From NCBI GenBank assembly GCA_021781075.1, contig JAJXXN010000089.1, forward strand, positions 1 to 20,531: a stretch of 20,531 bases of DNA, read 5' to 3'. Origin of the DNA: Acidobacteriota bacterium. Its GTDB lineage: Bacteria > Acidobacteriota > Terriglobia > Terriglobales > Acidobacteriaceae. Position numbers and translations under genes: made by a program. Under the pieces are notes generated by a model. It saw nothing but the letters and a program-made list of their open reading frames with translations. It did no database searches and was not told where the DNA came from. Each line of letters begins with the position of its first letter. Positions within the stretch are counted from its first letter, which is position 1. Positions 1 through 7,604 of the stretch are shown piece by piece.

Positions 1-702
1 CGCAAGCGGATTGTGCATTCGGTGCTTTATCTGGTGGCGGGATATGTGGTGGCGGTGATTTTTGCGCCGAAGCTGTATTTGATTTTGCAGGCGCCGCTGA
101 ACCAACTGCATTTGCAATTGAATTTCACGCACCCGGTGGACCTGGTGAACCTGCGCTACATCCAGATCCCGCTGGTGGGCGGGGCGATACTGGCCGCGCC
201 GTTCATCCTGTTCCAACTGTGGCTCTTCATCGCGCCGGCGCTCTATGCGCATGAGAAGCGTTATGTGATCCCGTTCATGGGCTCGGCGATTGTGCTGTTC
301 CTCGGCGGCGCATTCCTGGGATACTATTTTGTTTTTCCCGGGCTGCTGAAGTTTTTAATCTCGGACCTCGGCTCGCAGTTGGGCGTGCACCCGCTGATCA
401 GCATCGAGGAGTACACGGGATTTTTCTTTGCTTTGATCCTGGGCATGGGCGCGACCTTTGAGCTGCCGGTGGTGATGGTGTTTTTGGCGATGTTCGGGAT
501 CGTGAGCCCGGGATTTTTGTGGCGTCACATCCGCTACGCGATTTTGATGATTTTCATCATTGCCGCCATCATCACGCCCACGCCGGACATCACGACCATG
601 TGCGTATTCGCCTCGCCGATGATGGTGCTTTACCTGGTGGGGATTGCCGGCGCCTGGTTTGTGCACCCCTCGCGCAGGAAGAAAAAGGAGAAGGCAGCAT
701 GA
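1..702 (+). CDS. tatC: Sec-independent protein translocase TatC, 5'-truncated by window edge
   Basis: TatC is the polytopic inner-membrane receptor of the twin-arginine translocon. It binds RR signal peptides and, with TatA/B, exports folded proteins. The reading frame is open from base 1 and begins R-K-R-I, which matches the conserved ELRKR segment just before the first helix, so only about 10-20 residues are missing. The visible 233 residues hold five to six hydrophobic segments and the family landmarks APL (about residue 31), WLFIAPALYAHEKRY (about 74-88), FELPVVM (about 153-159), and RYAILMIFIIAAIITPTPD (about 177-195). A basic cytoplasmic tail (RRKKKEKAA) follows. The stop codon overlaps the next gene's ATG as ATGA at 699-702, so the two are translationally coupled. 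The family call is firm; the true start lies outside the window. Confidence 0.95.
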   Translation, partial: RKRIVHSVLYLVAGYVVAVIFAPKLYLILQAPLNQLHLQLNFTHPVDLVNLRYIQIPLVGGAILAAPFILFQLWLFIAPALYAHEKRYVIPFMGSAIVLFLGGAFLGYYFVFPGLLKFLISDLGSQLGVHPLISIEEYTGFFFALILGMGATFELPVVMVFLAMFGIVSPGFLWRHIRYAILMIFIIAAIITPTPDITTMCVFASPMMVLYLVGIAGAWFVHPSRRKKKEKAA

Positions 703-1592
703 GGATTTTTGTGGCGCTGGCGGCGGTGGCGTTGGCGCTGCCCGCTGCGGCGATGGAAGCGCAGGGCGGGTTCAACGGCGCCAAGGCGCTGGAGTATGCG
801 CGGGAGTTTGTGTCGATAGGGCCGCGTTGGCCGCTAAGCCCCGGGCATGCGAAGGCCGAGGCCTTTCTGCGCGAGGCGTTCAAGCACGACAAGCTGGAGG
901 AGGACGCGTTCACGGCGAACACGCCGATTGGGCCGGTGCCGATGCGGAATTTCATCGTGCGCTTCCCGGGCAGGAAGGCGGGCGTGATTGTGCTGGCGAC
1001 GCACTACGAGACGAACTATTCGCTGAAGAACATCCATTTTGTCGGCGCCAATGACGGCGGCGCGACGACCGGGCTGCTGATGGAGATTGCGAACCACCTG
1101 CGCGGGCACATTCTGGAGGGCCCAAGCGTGTGGCTGGTTTTTTTTGACGGCGAAGAGGCGATCCAGGATTGGTACTCGATGGGGGGGATGGACAACACCT
1201 ACGGGAGCCGGCACCTGGCGGCGAAGTGGGGCGCGGATGGGACGTTGAAGGAGATCAAGGCGTTCATCCTGACGGACATGATTGGCGCCAAGGACCTGGA
1301 CGTGGAGAAGGAATCGCGCGACACGGGCTGGCTGGTGAAGCTGGTGGCGGAGGCGGCGAAGAAATACCACGTGGAGGGCCATTTCTTCCGCAAGGAGGAG
1401 CAGATAGAGGACGACCACCTGCCATTTGTCCAGCGCGGCGTGGCGTCGATCGATTTGGTGGATATAAATTATGGGCCGAACCAGAGCTACCATCACACGG
1501 ACAAGGACACGATGGACAAGCTGAGCGCGCAGAGCCTGACCATTGACGGCGAGGTCATTCTTGAAACCATCCGCCTGCTGGGCGCAAAATAA
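699..1592 (+). CDS. Secreted M28-family glutaminyl-peptide cyclotransferase-like zinc protein
   Basis: A 297-residue protein related to animal-type glutaminyl cyclases, which convert N-terminal Gln to pyroglutamate on exported proteins. Residues 1-18 form a Sec-type signal peptide (MRIF, then an Ala/Leu core ending AAA). The M28 fold motifs appear in order: THYET (101-105), GANDGG with probable zinc ligand D119, FFDGEEA (149-154) with zinc ligand/acid E152/E153, W158 followed by YGSRHLA, D193 in LTDMIG, and DDHLPF (238-243), with H265/H266 near the end as the last zinc ligand. The FFDGEE...YGSRHLA and DDH-PF...RGV spacing follows glutaminyl cyclases more closely than ordinary M28 aminopeptidases. 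The ATG at 699 is chosen because it overlaps the tatC stop and is preceded by AAGGAG 8 nt away. An aminopeptidase role remains possible. Bacterial substrates are unknown. Confidence 0.82.
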   Translation: MRIFVALAAVALALPAAAMEAQGGFNGAKALEYAREFVSIGPRWPLSPGHAKAEAFLREAFKHDKLEEDAFTANTPIGPVPMRNFIVRFPGRKAGVIVLATHYETNYSLKNIHFVGANDGGATTGLLMEIANHLRGHILEGPSVWLVFFDGEEAIQDWYSMGGMDNTYGSRHLAAKWGADGTLKEIKAFILTDMIGAKDLDVEKESRDTGWLVKLVAEAAKKYHVEGHFFRKEEQIEDDHLPFVQRGVASIDLVDINYGPNQSYHHTDKDTMDKLSAQSLTIDGEVILETIRLLGAK

Positions 1593-1598
1593 CACGGA

Positions 1599-1634
1599 CT
1601 GACAACAGGGAACTGGGGACTGTAATCTGGTTCC
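1599..1634 (+). promoter_or_regulatory. Promoter-like sequence of terC, leaderless arrangement
   Basis: CTGACA at 1599-1604 differs from the -35 consensus by one base. Downstream lie overlapping -10 candidates, TGTAAT (1621-1626) and TAATCT (1623-1628). Exactly six bases separate TAATCT from the ATG at 1635. No Shine-Dalgarno sequence lies before that ATG, so transcription would start at or within a few bases of the start codon. This is inferred from spacing alone. Confidence 0.5.
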
Positions 1635-2486
1635 ATGATTGCCGGGGCAAGCTGGGCGTGGTGGCTGGGCTTTCACGCGGTGGTGTTGTTGCTCATCGGT
1701 GTGGATGCGCTCTTGCCGGGCGAGCGCAGCCAGCGCATTGCCTGGGCGTGGACGGCGGGGCTTGCGGCGCTGGCGGCGGCTTTCGCGCTGTGGGTGGCGG
1801 CGGCGTTCAATCATCAGACGGCGCTTGAGTTTGTGGCTGGCTACACGATTGAAGCCTCGCTGAGCGTCGACAACCTATTTGTCTTCCTGGTTTTGTTCGC
1901 GGGCTTCCGGATTTCGGCGGCGCGGCAGCGGCGCGTGTTGGGCTGGGGCGTGCTGGGCGCGGTTGCGTTGCGCGCGCTGTTTATTGCGGGCGGCGTGGCG
2001 CTGCTGAAGAATTTTGCATGGGTGAACTTTTTGTTTGCGGCGCTGCTGCTCTACGCGGCGTGGAGGATGCTGCGTGGCGGCTCGGCGCACGCAGCCGTGC
2101 CGGGGTGGATCCGGAAGATGCAGCCGGCGGCGGGCTCGCTTTTGCCGGTGATTGTGGCTGTCGAAGTGACGGACCTGCTCTTTGCCGTCGATTCGATTCC
2201 CGCGGTGTTGGCGGTGAGCCATAATCCCTTTGTGGTTTATACGTCGAACATTGCGGCGGTGCTGGGATTGCGGTCGTTGTACTTCGCGTTAAGCGCGTGG
2301 TTGGACCGGTTGCGCTATCTGCATTATGGCTTGGGCGCGGTGTTGGGATTTGTGGCGGTGAAGATGATTGCCTCGTGGTGGGTGGAGGTGCCGGTGGATA
2401 TTTCACTGGCGGTGATTGCGGGAATTGTTGGCCTGTGCCTGCTGGCGGGCCTGGTTGCGCGTGGAGGAACAAGCGGCAAGGGCTGA
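1635..2486 (+). CDS. TerC/Alx-family integral membrane protein
   Basis: A 283-residue protein with about eight hydrophobic segments. It carries the TerC-family signatures EASLSVDNLFVF (73-84), EVTDLLFAVDSIPAVLAV (177-194) and FVVYTSNIAAVLGLRSLYF (199-217). The in-membrane acidic residues D79, D180 and D186 are conserved in the family. TerC/Alx proteins were first linked to tellurite resistance and pH response. More recent work ties the family to manganese export and metal loading of exported proteins, so metal efflux is a reasonable but unproven role here. At 283 residues it is slightly shorter than the usual 300-330. The ATG at 1635 is the natural start ahead of the first helix, and it lacks a Shine-Dalgarno sequence (see the promoter entry). 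It stands as a single gene, convergent with nadB. No other ter genes are nearby. Confidence 0.9.
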   Translation: MIAGASWAWWLGFHAVVLLLIGVDALLPGERSQRIAWAWTAGLAALAAAFALWVAAAFNHQTALEFVAGYTIEASLSVDNLFVFLVLFAGFRISAARQRRVLGWGVLGAVALRALFIAGGVALLKNFAWVNFLFAALLLYAAWRMLRGGSAHAAVPGWIRKMQPAAGSLLPVIVAVEVTDLLFAVDSIPAVLAVSHNPFVVYTSNIAAVLGLRSLYFALSAWLDRLRYLHYGLGAVLGFVAVKMIASWWVEVPVDISLAVIAGIVGLCLLAGLVARGGTSGKG

Positions 2487-2554
2487 AACCGTTCATGAAG
2501 CGTAGATTGTCGACCGGGGTCACCCGCCACGAGGCCCTTGGGTGAAGCAAGCGC

Positions 2555-2570
2555 CAATTTCATGAAATTG
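2555..2570. repeat. Perfect 16-bp AT-rich palindrome between convergent terC and nadB
   Basis: CAATTTCATGAAATTG reads identically on both strands. It abuts the nadB stop codon (2571-2573) and lies 68 bases after the terC stop. It is AT-rich in a GC-rich setting. No T-run follows on either strand, so it is not a standard intrinsic terminator. A weaker inverted repeat, TCACCC (2520-2525) with GGGTGA (2540-2545), sits in the same gap. Confidence 0.6.
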
Positions 2571-4184
2571 CTACCACACTGAAAAGTTGACGCGGTCGAG
2601 CCTGAGGCTGGAGTGCTTGAGAAACTTCGCGTCATCGCGCTTTGGAAAATCATTCCTGTAATGTGCGCCGCGGCTTTCTTCCCTTGCAAGCGCTGAGAGC
2701 AAAATCGCGCGGGCGACAATGCCGAGCGATTGCGCCTCAGAGAGTCGGCGTGAGCCTTTTCCGGCGGCGATGAGCGCGTCGATGGCTGCGGTGTAGCCGG
2801 CGAGGGCGTTGAGCCCGGCCTGCATGGCGGATTTGTCGCGCAGCAAACCTGCGTGCCGCCACATCAGCCGGCCGAGCGAGGCAATGTGCGCCTCGAGCGC
2901 GGCTTCTTCCGCAGCGGCAAGTTGCCTTGGTTGTGCCGGTTCATCGGCGAACTCATCCAGCGTGGCGCCTTCCGAGTCCTCGCGCATGGCGCGGGCGGCG
3001 CGCGCGCCGAAGACGAGGCCCTCGAGCAGTGAGTTTGACGCCAGTCGGTTGGCGCCGTGGACGCCGGTGCAGGCGGCTTCGCCGGCGGCGTAAAGGCCGG
3101 CGATGGAGGTGCGGCCGTCGAGGTCGGTGCGGATGCCGCCCATCAGGTAATGCGCGGCGGGGCGGACGGGGATGAGGTCGCGCGCGAGGTCGAGGTTGAA
3201 GCGGGCGAGCGTGGCGCTGATGCCGGGGAAGCGGTGGCGCAGATCGATGGTGAGATGGCGGAGGTCGAGGTAGACGGGGAAGGAATCGCCTGGATTCGAG
3301 CCGAGTCCCTCGCGGGCGATGGCGCGGGCGACAACGTCGCGCGGGGCGAGTTCGGCAAGCGGGTGAAGCGCAGGCATGAAGCGCTCGCCACGATGGTTGC
3401 TGAGCCATGCGCCTTCGCCGCGGAGGGCTTCGCTGAGGAGAAAGCGCGGGGCGCCGTCGATGGCGAGTGCTGTGGGGTGGAACTGGTAGAACTCCATGTC
3501 GGCAAGCTCGGCGCCGATGGAGGCGGCGAGTGCGATGCCGTCCCCGGTGGCGACGGAGGGGTTGGTGGTGTCTGAGTAAACCTGGCCGGCGCCGCCCGCC
3601 GCGATGAGGGTGGCGCGGGCGGTGATGCAATGGAGATGGTTTTCGCGGTCGTATATCTCGGCGCCGATGACGCGGGTGCGGGTGGCGGTGGTGAGCAGTC
3701 GCGCGACGGTGGTCCACTCGGCAAAGTGGATGCGCGGGTGGGTTTTGGCGGCGGCGACGAGGGAGCGGCTGATCTCGGCCCCGGTGGCGTCGCCGTTGGA
3801 GTGCAGGATGCGCGGATGTGAGTGGGCGCCTTCGCGGGTGCGCATCAGTTCGCCGGAGGCTTCGCGGTCGAAGTTGGCGCCCCAGCGGATGAGCTCGGTG
3901 ACGCGCGTGGGCCCCTCGTGGATGAGTACTTGGGCCGCGGGCGAGTGGACGAGGCCGTCGCCGGCGGCGAGTGTGTCGGTGAGATGCGGGGCGACGTCGT
4001 CGGGCTCGAGGGCGACGGCGATGCCGCCCTGTGCGTAGTGGGTGTTGGACTCTCGGAGGGATTCCTTGGTGACGACGAGGACGGAGGCGGATTCGGCGAG
4101 CTCGATGGCGGCGCGGAGGCCGGCGACACCTGCGCCCATGATGAGGAAGTCAACGGAGTGCGGCCATGGGGAAGAGTTTGCCAT
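2571..4184 (-). CDS. nadB: L-aspartate oxidase
   Basis: A 537-residue FAD enzyme that oxidises L-aspartate to iminoaspartate, the first step of de novo NAD synthesis; iminoaspartate is then used by quinolinate synthase NadA. Visible features are the FAD-binding GAGVAGL (17-23), THYAQGGIA (48-56), TREGAHSHPR (116-125), FYQFHPTAL (232-240), LRGEGAWL (254-261), PRDVVARAI (281-289), HYLMGGI (345-351), and the GLYAAGEAACTGVHGANRLA block (363-382) followed by SNSLLEG. After these comes the C-terminal helical domain with EESRGAHYRNDFP (502-514). The length is normal for NadB and the HxxGAN/YAQGG features favour NadB over succinate dehydrogenase flavoprotein. I chose the ATG at 4184; an in-frame GTG at 4202 adds six residues. 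No nadA or nadC is linked. It is divergent from aroB and convergent with terC. A TAGCCT box lies 8 nt before the ATG, but support for a promoter there is weak. Confidence 0.95.
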   Translation of the reverse strand: MANSSPWPHSVDFLIMGAGVAGLRAAIELAESASVLVVTKESLRESNTHYAQGGIAVALEPDDVAPHLTDTLAAGDGLVHSPAAQVLIHEGPTRVTELIRWGANFDREASGELMRTREGAHSHPRILHSNGDATGAEISRSLVAAAKTHPRIHFAEWTTVARLLTTATRTRVIGAEIYDRENHLHCITARATLIAAGGAGQVYSDTTNPSVATGDGIALAASIGAELADMEFYQFHPTALAIDGAPRFLLSEALRGEGAWLSNHRGERFMPALHPLAELAPRDVVARAIAREGLGSNPGDSFPVYLDLRHLTIDLRHRFPGISATLARFNLDLARDLIPVRPAAHYLMGGIRTDLDGRTSIAGLYAAGEAACTGVHGANRLASNSLLEGLVFGARAARAMREDSEGATLDEFADEPAQPRQLAAAEEAALEAHIASLGRLMWRHAGLLRDKSAMQAGLNALAGYTAAIDALIAAGKGSRRLSEAQSLGIVARAILLSALAREESRGAHYRNDFPKRDDAKFLKHSSLRLDRVNFSVW

Positions 4185-4267
4185 GAAATTAGAGGCTATC
4201 ACTTTGGATGCGCGGGGGACGCCAGAGGGTGCGGCGGGGCGTGCGGGCGGCGCGCGGCAACGGACAT

Positions 4268-4279
4268 TAGAATGTGAAT
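4268..4279 (+). promoter_or_regulatory. -10-like box directly before aroB, leaderless arrangement
   Basis: TAGAAT at 4268-4273 matches the bacterial -10 consensus at five of six positions. It ends exactly six bases before the ATG at 4280, which would put the transcript start at the start codon. No Shine-Dalgarno sequence and no clear -35 are visible in the GC-rich stretch upstream. The same spacing occurs before terC and dapA. Confidence 0.45.
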
Positions 4280-5395
4280 ATGCAGACGATCAAAGTGGAG
4301 ACGCCGACGGCGCGCTATGAGGTGCATGTGGGCGGCGGCCTGGTTGCAACGCTGGGCGCGCGGCTGAAAAAACTTTTGCCAAAGCTGCCGCGGCAGGTCT
4401 TTGTGGTGACATCGGCGGAGATCTGGGCGCTTTGGGGCGAGGCGCTGCTCGGTTCGTTTCAAGCGGCGATGCTGGCTGAGCCGGTGGCGCTGTTTTTGCC
4501 CGCGGGTGAGAAGAACAAGACGCTGGGGAATGTGGAAAAGCTGGCGCGTCAACTGGTGGAGGGCGAGGCGGACCGCGGGTCGCTGCTGATTGCCTTTGGC
4601 GGCGGGATTGTGGGCGACGTTTGCGGATTTCTGGCGGCAACCTACATGCGCGGGATTGCGTATGTGCAGGTGCCGACGACGCTTTTGGCGCAGGTGGATT
4701 CGAGCGTGGGCGGCAAGACGGGCGTGAACCTGCCGGAGGGTAAGAACCTGGTGGGCGCGTTCCACCACCCGCTGGCGGTTTATGCGGACGTGGATGTGCT
4801 GGGGACGCTTGATGAGCGGGAACTGCGCGCGGGTTTGATGGAGAGCGTGAAGGCGGGGTTTATCCGCGACCGGTCGCTGGTGCGGTTTATGGAGGAGAAC
4901 GCGGAGGCGGTCCTGGCGCGTGACGCGAAGGCGCTGGAGAAGGTGATTGCCGCGTCAGTGCGGATGAAAGCCGAGGTGGTGGGGCTGGATGAACGCGAGG
5001 GCGGCCTGCGGATGATTCTGAACCTGGGGCACACGCTGGGCCATGCGATTGAAGCGGCGACCGGATACAAGGCGATGCTGCACGGGGAGGCGGTGGGCTG
5101 GGGGATGATTGCGTCGCTGCATGTCGGGGTGAAGCGGCGGTCGATCACGCCGAATGAGGCGGCGCGCATGGAGGCGCTGATCCACAGGTATTGCCAACTG
5201 CCGCGGTTCAAGGTGAGCGCGGCAAAACTGCTGGAGGCGGCCACGGGCGACAAGAAGAATGTGGGCGGGGTGAAGCGGTTTGTGGTCCCGGTGGGCGTTG
5301 GCAATGCCGCGGTGCTTGAGGACTTAAGCGGCGCGGAGCTGGAGGCGGCGGCAAAGTTCATGCTGGCGCAGGCAGCCGAGGGGAGCGTGCTCTGA
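4280..5395 (+). CDS. aroB: 3-dehydroquinate synthase
   Basis: A 371-residue, NAD- and divalent-metal-dependent enzyme that cyclises DAHP to 3-dehydroquinate, the second shikimate-pathway step. Diagnostic blocks are GGGIVGDVCGFLAATYMRG (107-125), QVPTTLLAQVDSSVGGKTGVN (130-150, of which DSSVGGKTGVN is most conserved), KNLVGAFHHP (155-164), MESVKAGFI (187-195), NLGHTLGHAIE (248-258), LHGEAV (267-272) and GDKKNVGG. By comparison with characterised enzymes the metal ligands are E188, H251 and H268, all present. The ATG at 4280 gives a typical N-terminus and sits 6 nt after a TAGAAT box; an in-frame GTG at 4274 is the alternative. The stop codon overlaps the next start as TGATG (5393-5397), so translation of ubiE is coupled to aroB. 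aroC lies elsewhere in this window. Confidence 0.96.
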   Translation: MQTIKVETPTARYEVHVGGGLVATLGARLKKLLPKLPRQVFVVTSAEIWALWGEALLGSFQAAMLAEPVALFLPAGEKNKTLGNVEKLARQLVEGEADRGSLLIAFGGGIVGDVCGFLAATYMRGIAYVQVPTTLLAQVDSSVGGKTGVNLPEGKNLVGAFHHPLAVYADVDVLGTLDERELRAGLMESVKAGFIRDRSLVRFMEENAEAVLARDAKALEKVIAASVRMKAEVVGLDEREGGLRMILNLGHTLGHAIEAATGYKAMLHGEAVGWGMIASLHVGVKRRSITPNEAARMEALIHRYCQLPRFKVSAAKLLEAATGDKKNVGGVKRFVVPVGVGNAAVLEDLSGAELEAAAKFMLAQAAEGSVL

Positions 5396-6141
5396 TGGCC
5401 AGGGGAGCGCGGCCAGAGGGTGCGGTGGATGAGGCGGGCGCGGCGCGTGCCGTGCAGCAGATGTTCAACTCGATTGCCCCGCGTTATGACCTGCTGAACC
5501 ACGTGCTCTCAGCGAATGTGGACCGGCTCTGGTGGCGGCGGACGGCGCGTCGGTTCAAGGAAGTTCTGGCGCGGCGCGAATCCGAGGTGCTGGACATATG
5601 CTGCGGCACGGGGGATATGACGCTGGCGCTGGCGAAGTTGCGGCCCAAGGGCGGGCGGCCATTGATAGCCGCGGACTTTGCGCACGCCATGCTGTCGCGG
5701 GGCGTGGAGAAGTTCAAGGCGCACGGGGCGAATGTGCTGGCGGTGGAGGCGGATGCGCTGCAATTGCCGGTGGGCGACTCAAGCCTCGACCTGATTGTGA
5801 GCGCGTTCGGGTTCCGCAACCTGAACAACTATGAAAATGGCCTGCGGGAGTTTCACCGCGTGTTGAAGCCGGGCGGCCAACTGGGGATTCTGGATTTCAG
5901 CGAGCCGGGCGGGTGGACAGGGAAGTTGTACGCGGTGTACTTCCGGCGCATATTGCCGGCGATTGGGCGCATGGTCTGCGGTGAGGCGGGGCCGTACAAT
6001 TATCTTCCCGCGTCGGTGGGCAATTTTCCGCCCCCTGCTGAGATGTTGGCACTGATGCGGAAGGTTGGGTTTGACGAGGCGTCGTGGACGCCTTACACGT
6101 TTGGCATTGCAGGGCTGTATGCGGGAGTGAAGCGGGCGTAA
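5395..6141 (+). CDS. ubiE: Demethylmenaquinone (UbiE/MenG) C-methyltransferase
   Basis: A 248-residue class I SAM-dependent methyltransferase that performs the ring C-methylation giving menaquinone (or the equivalent ubiquinone step). The UbiE signature MFNSIAPRYDLLNHVLS (23-39) followed by DRLWWRR is present. So are the SAM-binding motif I VLDICCGTGDMTLALA (65-80), the acidic motif AADFAHAML (92-100), the family-typical AFGFRNL (137-143), LREFHRVLKPGG (150-161) and YNYLPASVGNFP (201-212). If the host is an acidobacterium, menaquinone is the expected quinone, so MenG is the likelier name. It follows aroB with a one-base overlap and has GGGGAG about 9 nt before the ATG. Chorismate from the shikimate pathway is the menaquinone precursor, so the pairing makes metabolic sense. 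Confidence 0.94.
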   Translation: MARGARPEGAVDEAGAARAVQQMFNSIAPRYDLLNHVLSANVDRLWWRRTARRFKEVLARRESEVLDICCGTGDMTLALAKLRPKGGRPLIAADFAHAMLSRGVEKFKAHGANVLAVEADALQLPVGDSSLDLIVSAFGFRNLNNYENGLREFHRVLKPGGQLGILDFSEPGGWTGKLYAVYFRRILPAIGRMVCGEAGPYNYLPASVGNFPPPAEMLALMRKVGFDEASWTPYTFGIAGLYAGVKRA

Positions 6142-6142
6142 G

Positions 6143-7561
6143 ATGACGCAATTGGAGAGCAACCACACGGAAATGAAGCAGCAGGTGGCGCTGCACTCGC
6201 TGCTGGCGGCGCTGGCGCTCACGCTGTTCAAGCTGGCGGCGGGATTGCTGAGCGGATCGCTTGGGGTGCTGTCGGAGGCGGCGCACTCGGGACTTGATTT
6301 TGTGGCGACGATGCTGACGTTTTTCTCGGTGCGCGTGGCGGACAAGCCGGCGGACGAGGAGCACAGCTACGGCCACGGGAAGTTTGAGAGCATTTCCGCG
6401 TTTGGGGAATCGCTGCTGATGGCGGCGAGCTGCGCGTGGATCATCGTGGAGGCGCTGCGGCGGATCATCCGGCATGAGATGGTGCTGAAGCACTCCGGGT
6501 GGGCGGTGGCAGTGCTGCTGCTGTCGCTGACGGTGGATGTTTGGCGGTCGCGGAAGTTGCGTGCGGTGGCGGAGGCGACGGGGAGTGAGGCGCTCAAAGC
6601 CGACGCATTTCATTTCTCGTCAGACATCTGGTCGACGGTGGCGGTGTTGTTTGGTTTGAGCGCGAGCTGGGCTGGGGCGGAGTTGCGCATTGGGCCGCTG
6701 AAATACGCGGACCCACTGGCGGCGATTGTGGTCTCGCTGCTGATCATGCGGGCTACGTATTATCTGTTGCGCGATACGATGGGGGTGTTGACGGACCGAA
6801 TCCAGCCGGAGACGCGGATCCAGATCCTGCGCGAACTGCAGGGCGTGCCGGACGTACTGGACGTGGAGCGGTTGCGGGTGCGGAAATCGGGCGCCAAGTA
6901 TTTTGCGGACTTGACGATCGCGCTGCCGAGGCGCTTTACCTTTGAGCGGAGCAACCTGGTGGTGGCGGATGCGCGGCGCGCGGTGGAGCGGGTGTTGCCG
7001 GGCGCGGACGTGGTGATCCACACGGAGCCGCGGGAGACGCGCGCGGAGAGCATTTTTGACCGTGTGAAGGCGGTGGCGGCGCGCAACAACGTGGTGGTGC
7101 ACGAGGTGAGCGTGCAGCAGGCGGGCGGCGTGGTGCGCGTGGAGCAGCACATGGAGCTCGATGAGCGGATGAGCCTGCGGGCGGCGCATGATTTTGTGAG
7201 CCGCGTGGAGGCGGAGATCCTGCGCGCGACGCCCGAGGTGGACGCGGTGCTGACGCACATTGAAAGCGAGCCGGGCACGATTGAGCGGCCGGAGAGCAGC
7301 GCGGAGGAGCGGGTTCGGATTGAGGCGGCGCTCAAGCGCGCGGCCGCGGACGAGGCGCTGATCCGCGATGTGCACGAGGTGGATGTGAGCCGGAACGGGG
7401 ACCATGCGCACGTGAGTTGCCACTGCTCGCTGCCGGACGACCTGGCGATGGGCGAGGTGCACCGGGTCATCACCGAGCTGGAAGACCGCCTGAAGCTGGA
7501 GTGCCCGGATGTGTACCGGGTGATGATCCACCCTGAGCCGGAGTCGGACAACCGGCGCTGA
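6143..7561 (+). CDS. Cation diffusion facilitator transporter with three tandem C-terminal dimerisation-like domains
   Basis: A 472-residue CDF-family proton-coupled exporter of divalent metals such as Zn, Fe, Mn or Co; the metal cannot be read from the sequence. About six helices fill residues 15-210. The transport-site motifs are SEAAHSGLD (H48, D52) and DAFHFSSD (H157, D161). HSYGHGK (74-80) follows helix 2. Typical CDFs end after one cytoplasmic domain at about 300 residues. Here three successive units of similar layout follow, about 222-297, 303-378 and 388-468. Each has a helix, a strand with V-x-V-x-x-(hydrophobic), a helix rich in E/R-V, and a strand ending in a (V/T)(I/H)IHxEP-like motif: VIHTEP, LTHIESEP, MIHPEP. 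It starts one base after the ubiE stop, with no clear Shine-Dalgarno, so it is likely co-transcribed with aroB-ubiE. Confidence 0.92.
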   Translation: MTQLESNHTEMKQQVALHSLLAALALTLFKLAAGLLSGSLGVLSEAAHSGLDFVATMLTFFSVRVADKPADEEHSYGHGKFESISAFGESLLMAASCAWIIVEALRRIIRHEMVLKHSGWAVAVLLLSLTVDVWRSRKLRAVAEATGSEALKADAFHFSSDIWSTVAVLFGLSASWAGAELRIGPLKYADPLAAIVVSLLIMRATYYLLRDTMGVLTDRIQPETRIQILRELQGVPDVLDVERLRVRKSGAKYFADLTIALPRRFTFERSNLVVADARRAVERVLPGADVVIHTEPRETRAESIFDRVKAVAARNNVVVHEVSVQQAGGVVRVEQHMELDERMSLRAAHDFVSRVEAEILRATPEVDAVLTHIESEPGTIERPESSAEERVRIEAALKRAAADEALIRDVHEVDVSRNGDHAHVSCHCSLPDDLAMGEVHRVITELEDRLKLECPDVYRVMIHPEPESDNRR

Positions 7562-7604
7562 GGCGCGCGATACTGTAGAAGGAATCGACCGGGCGGAGCG
7601 AAGA

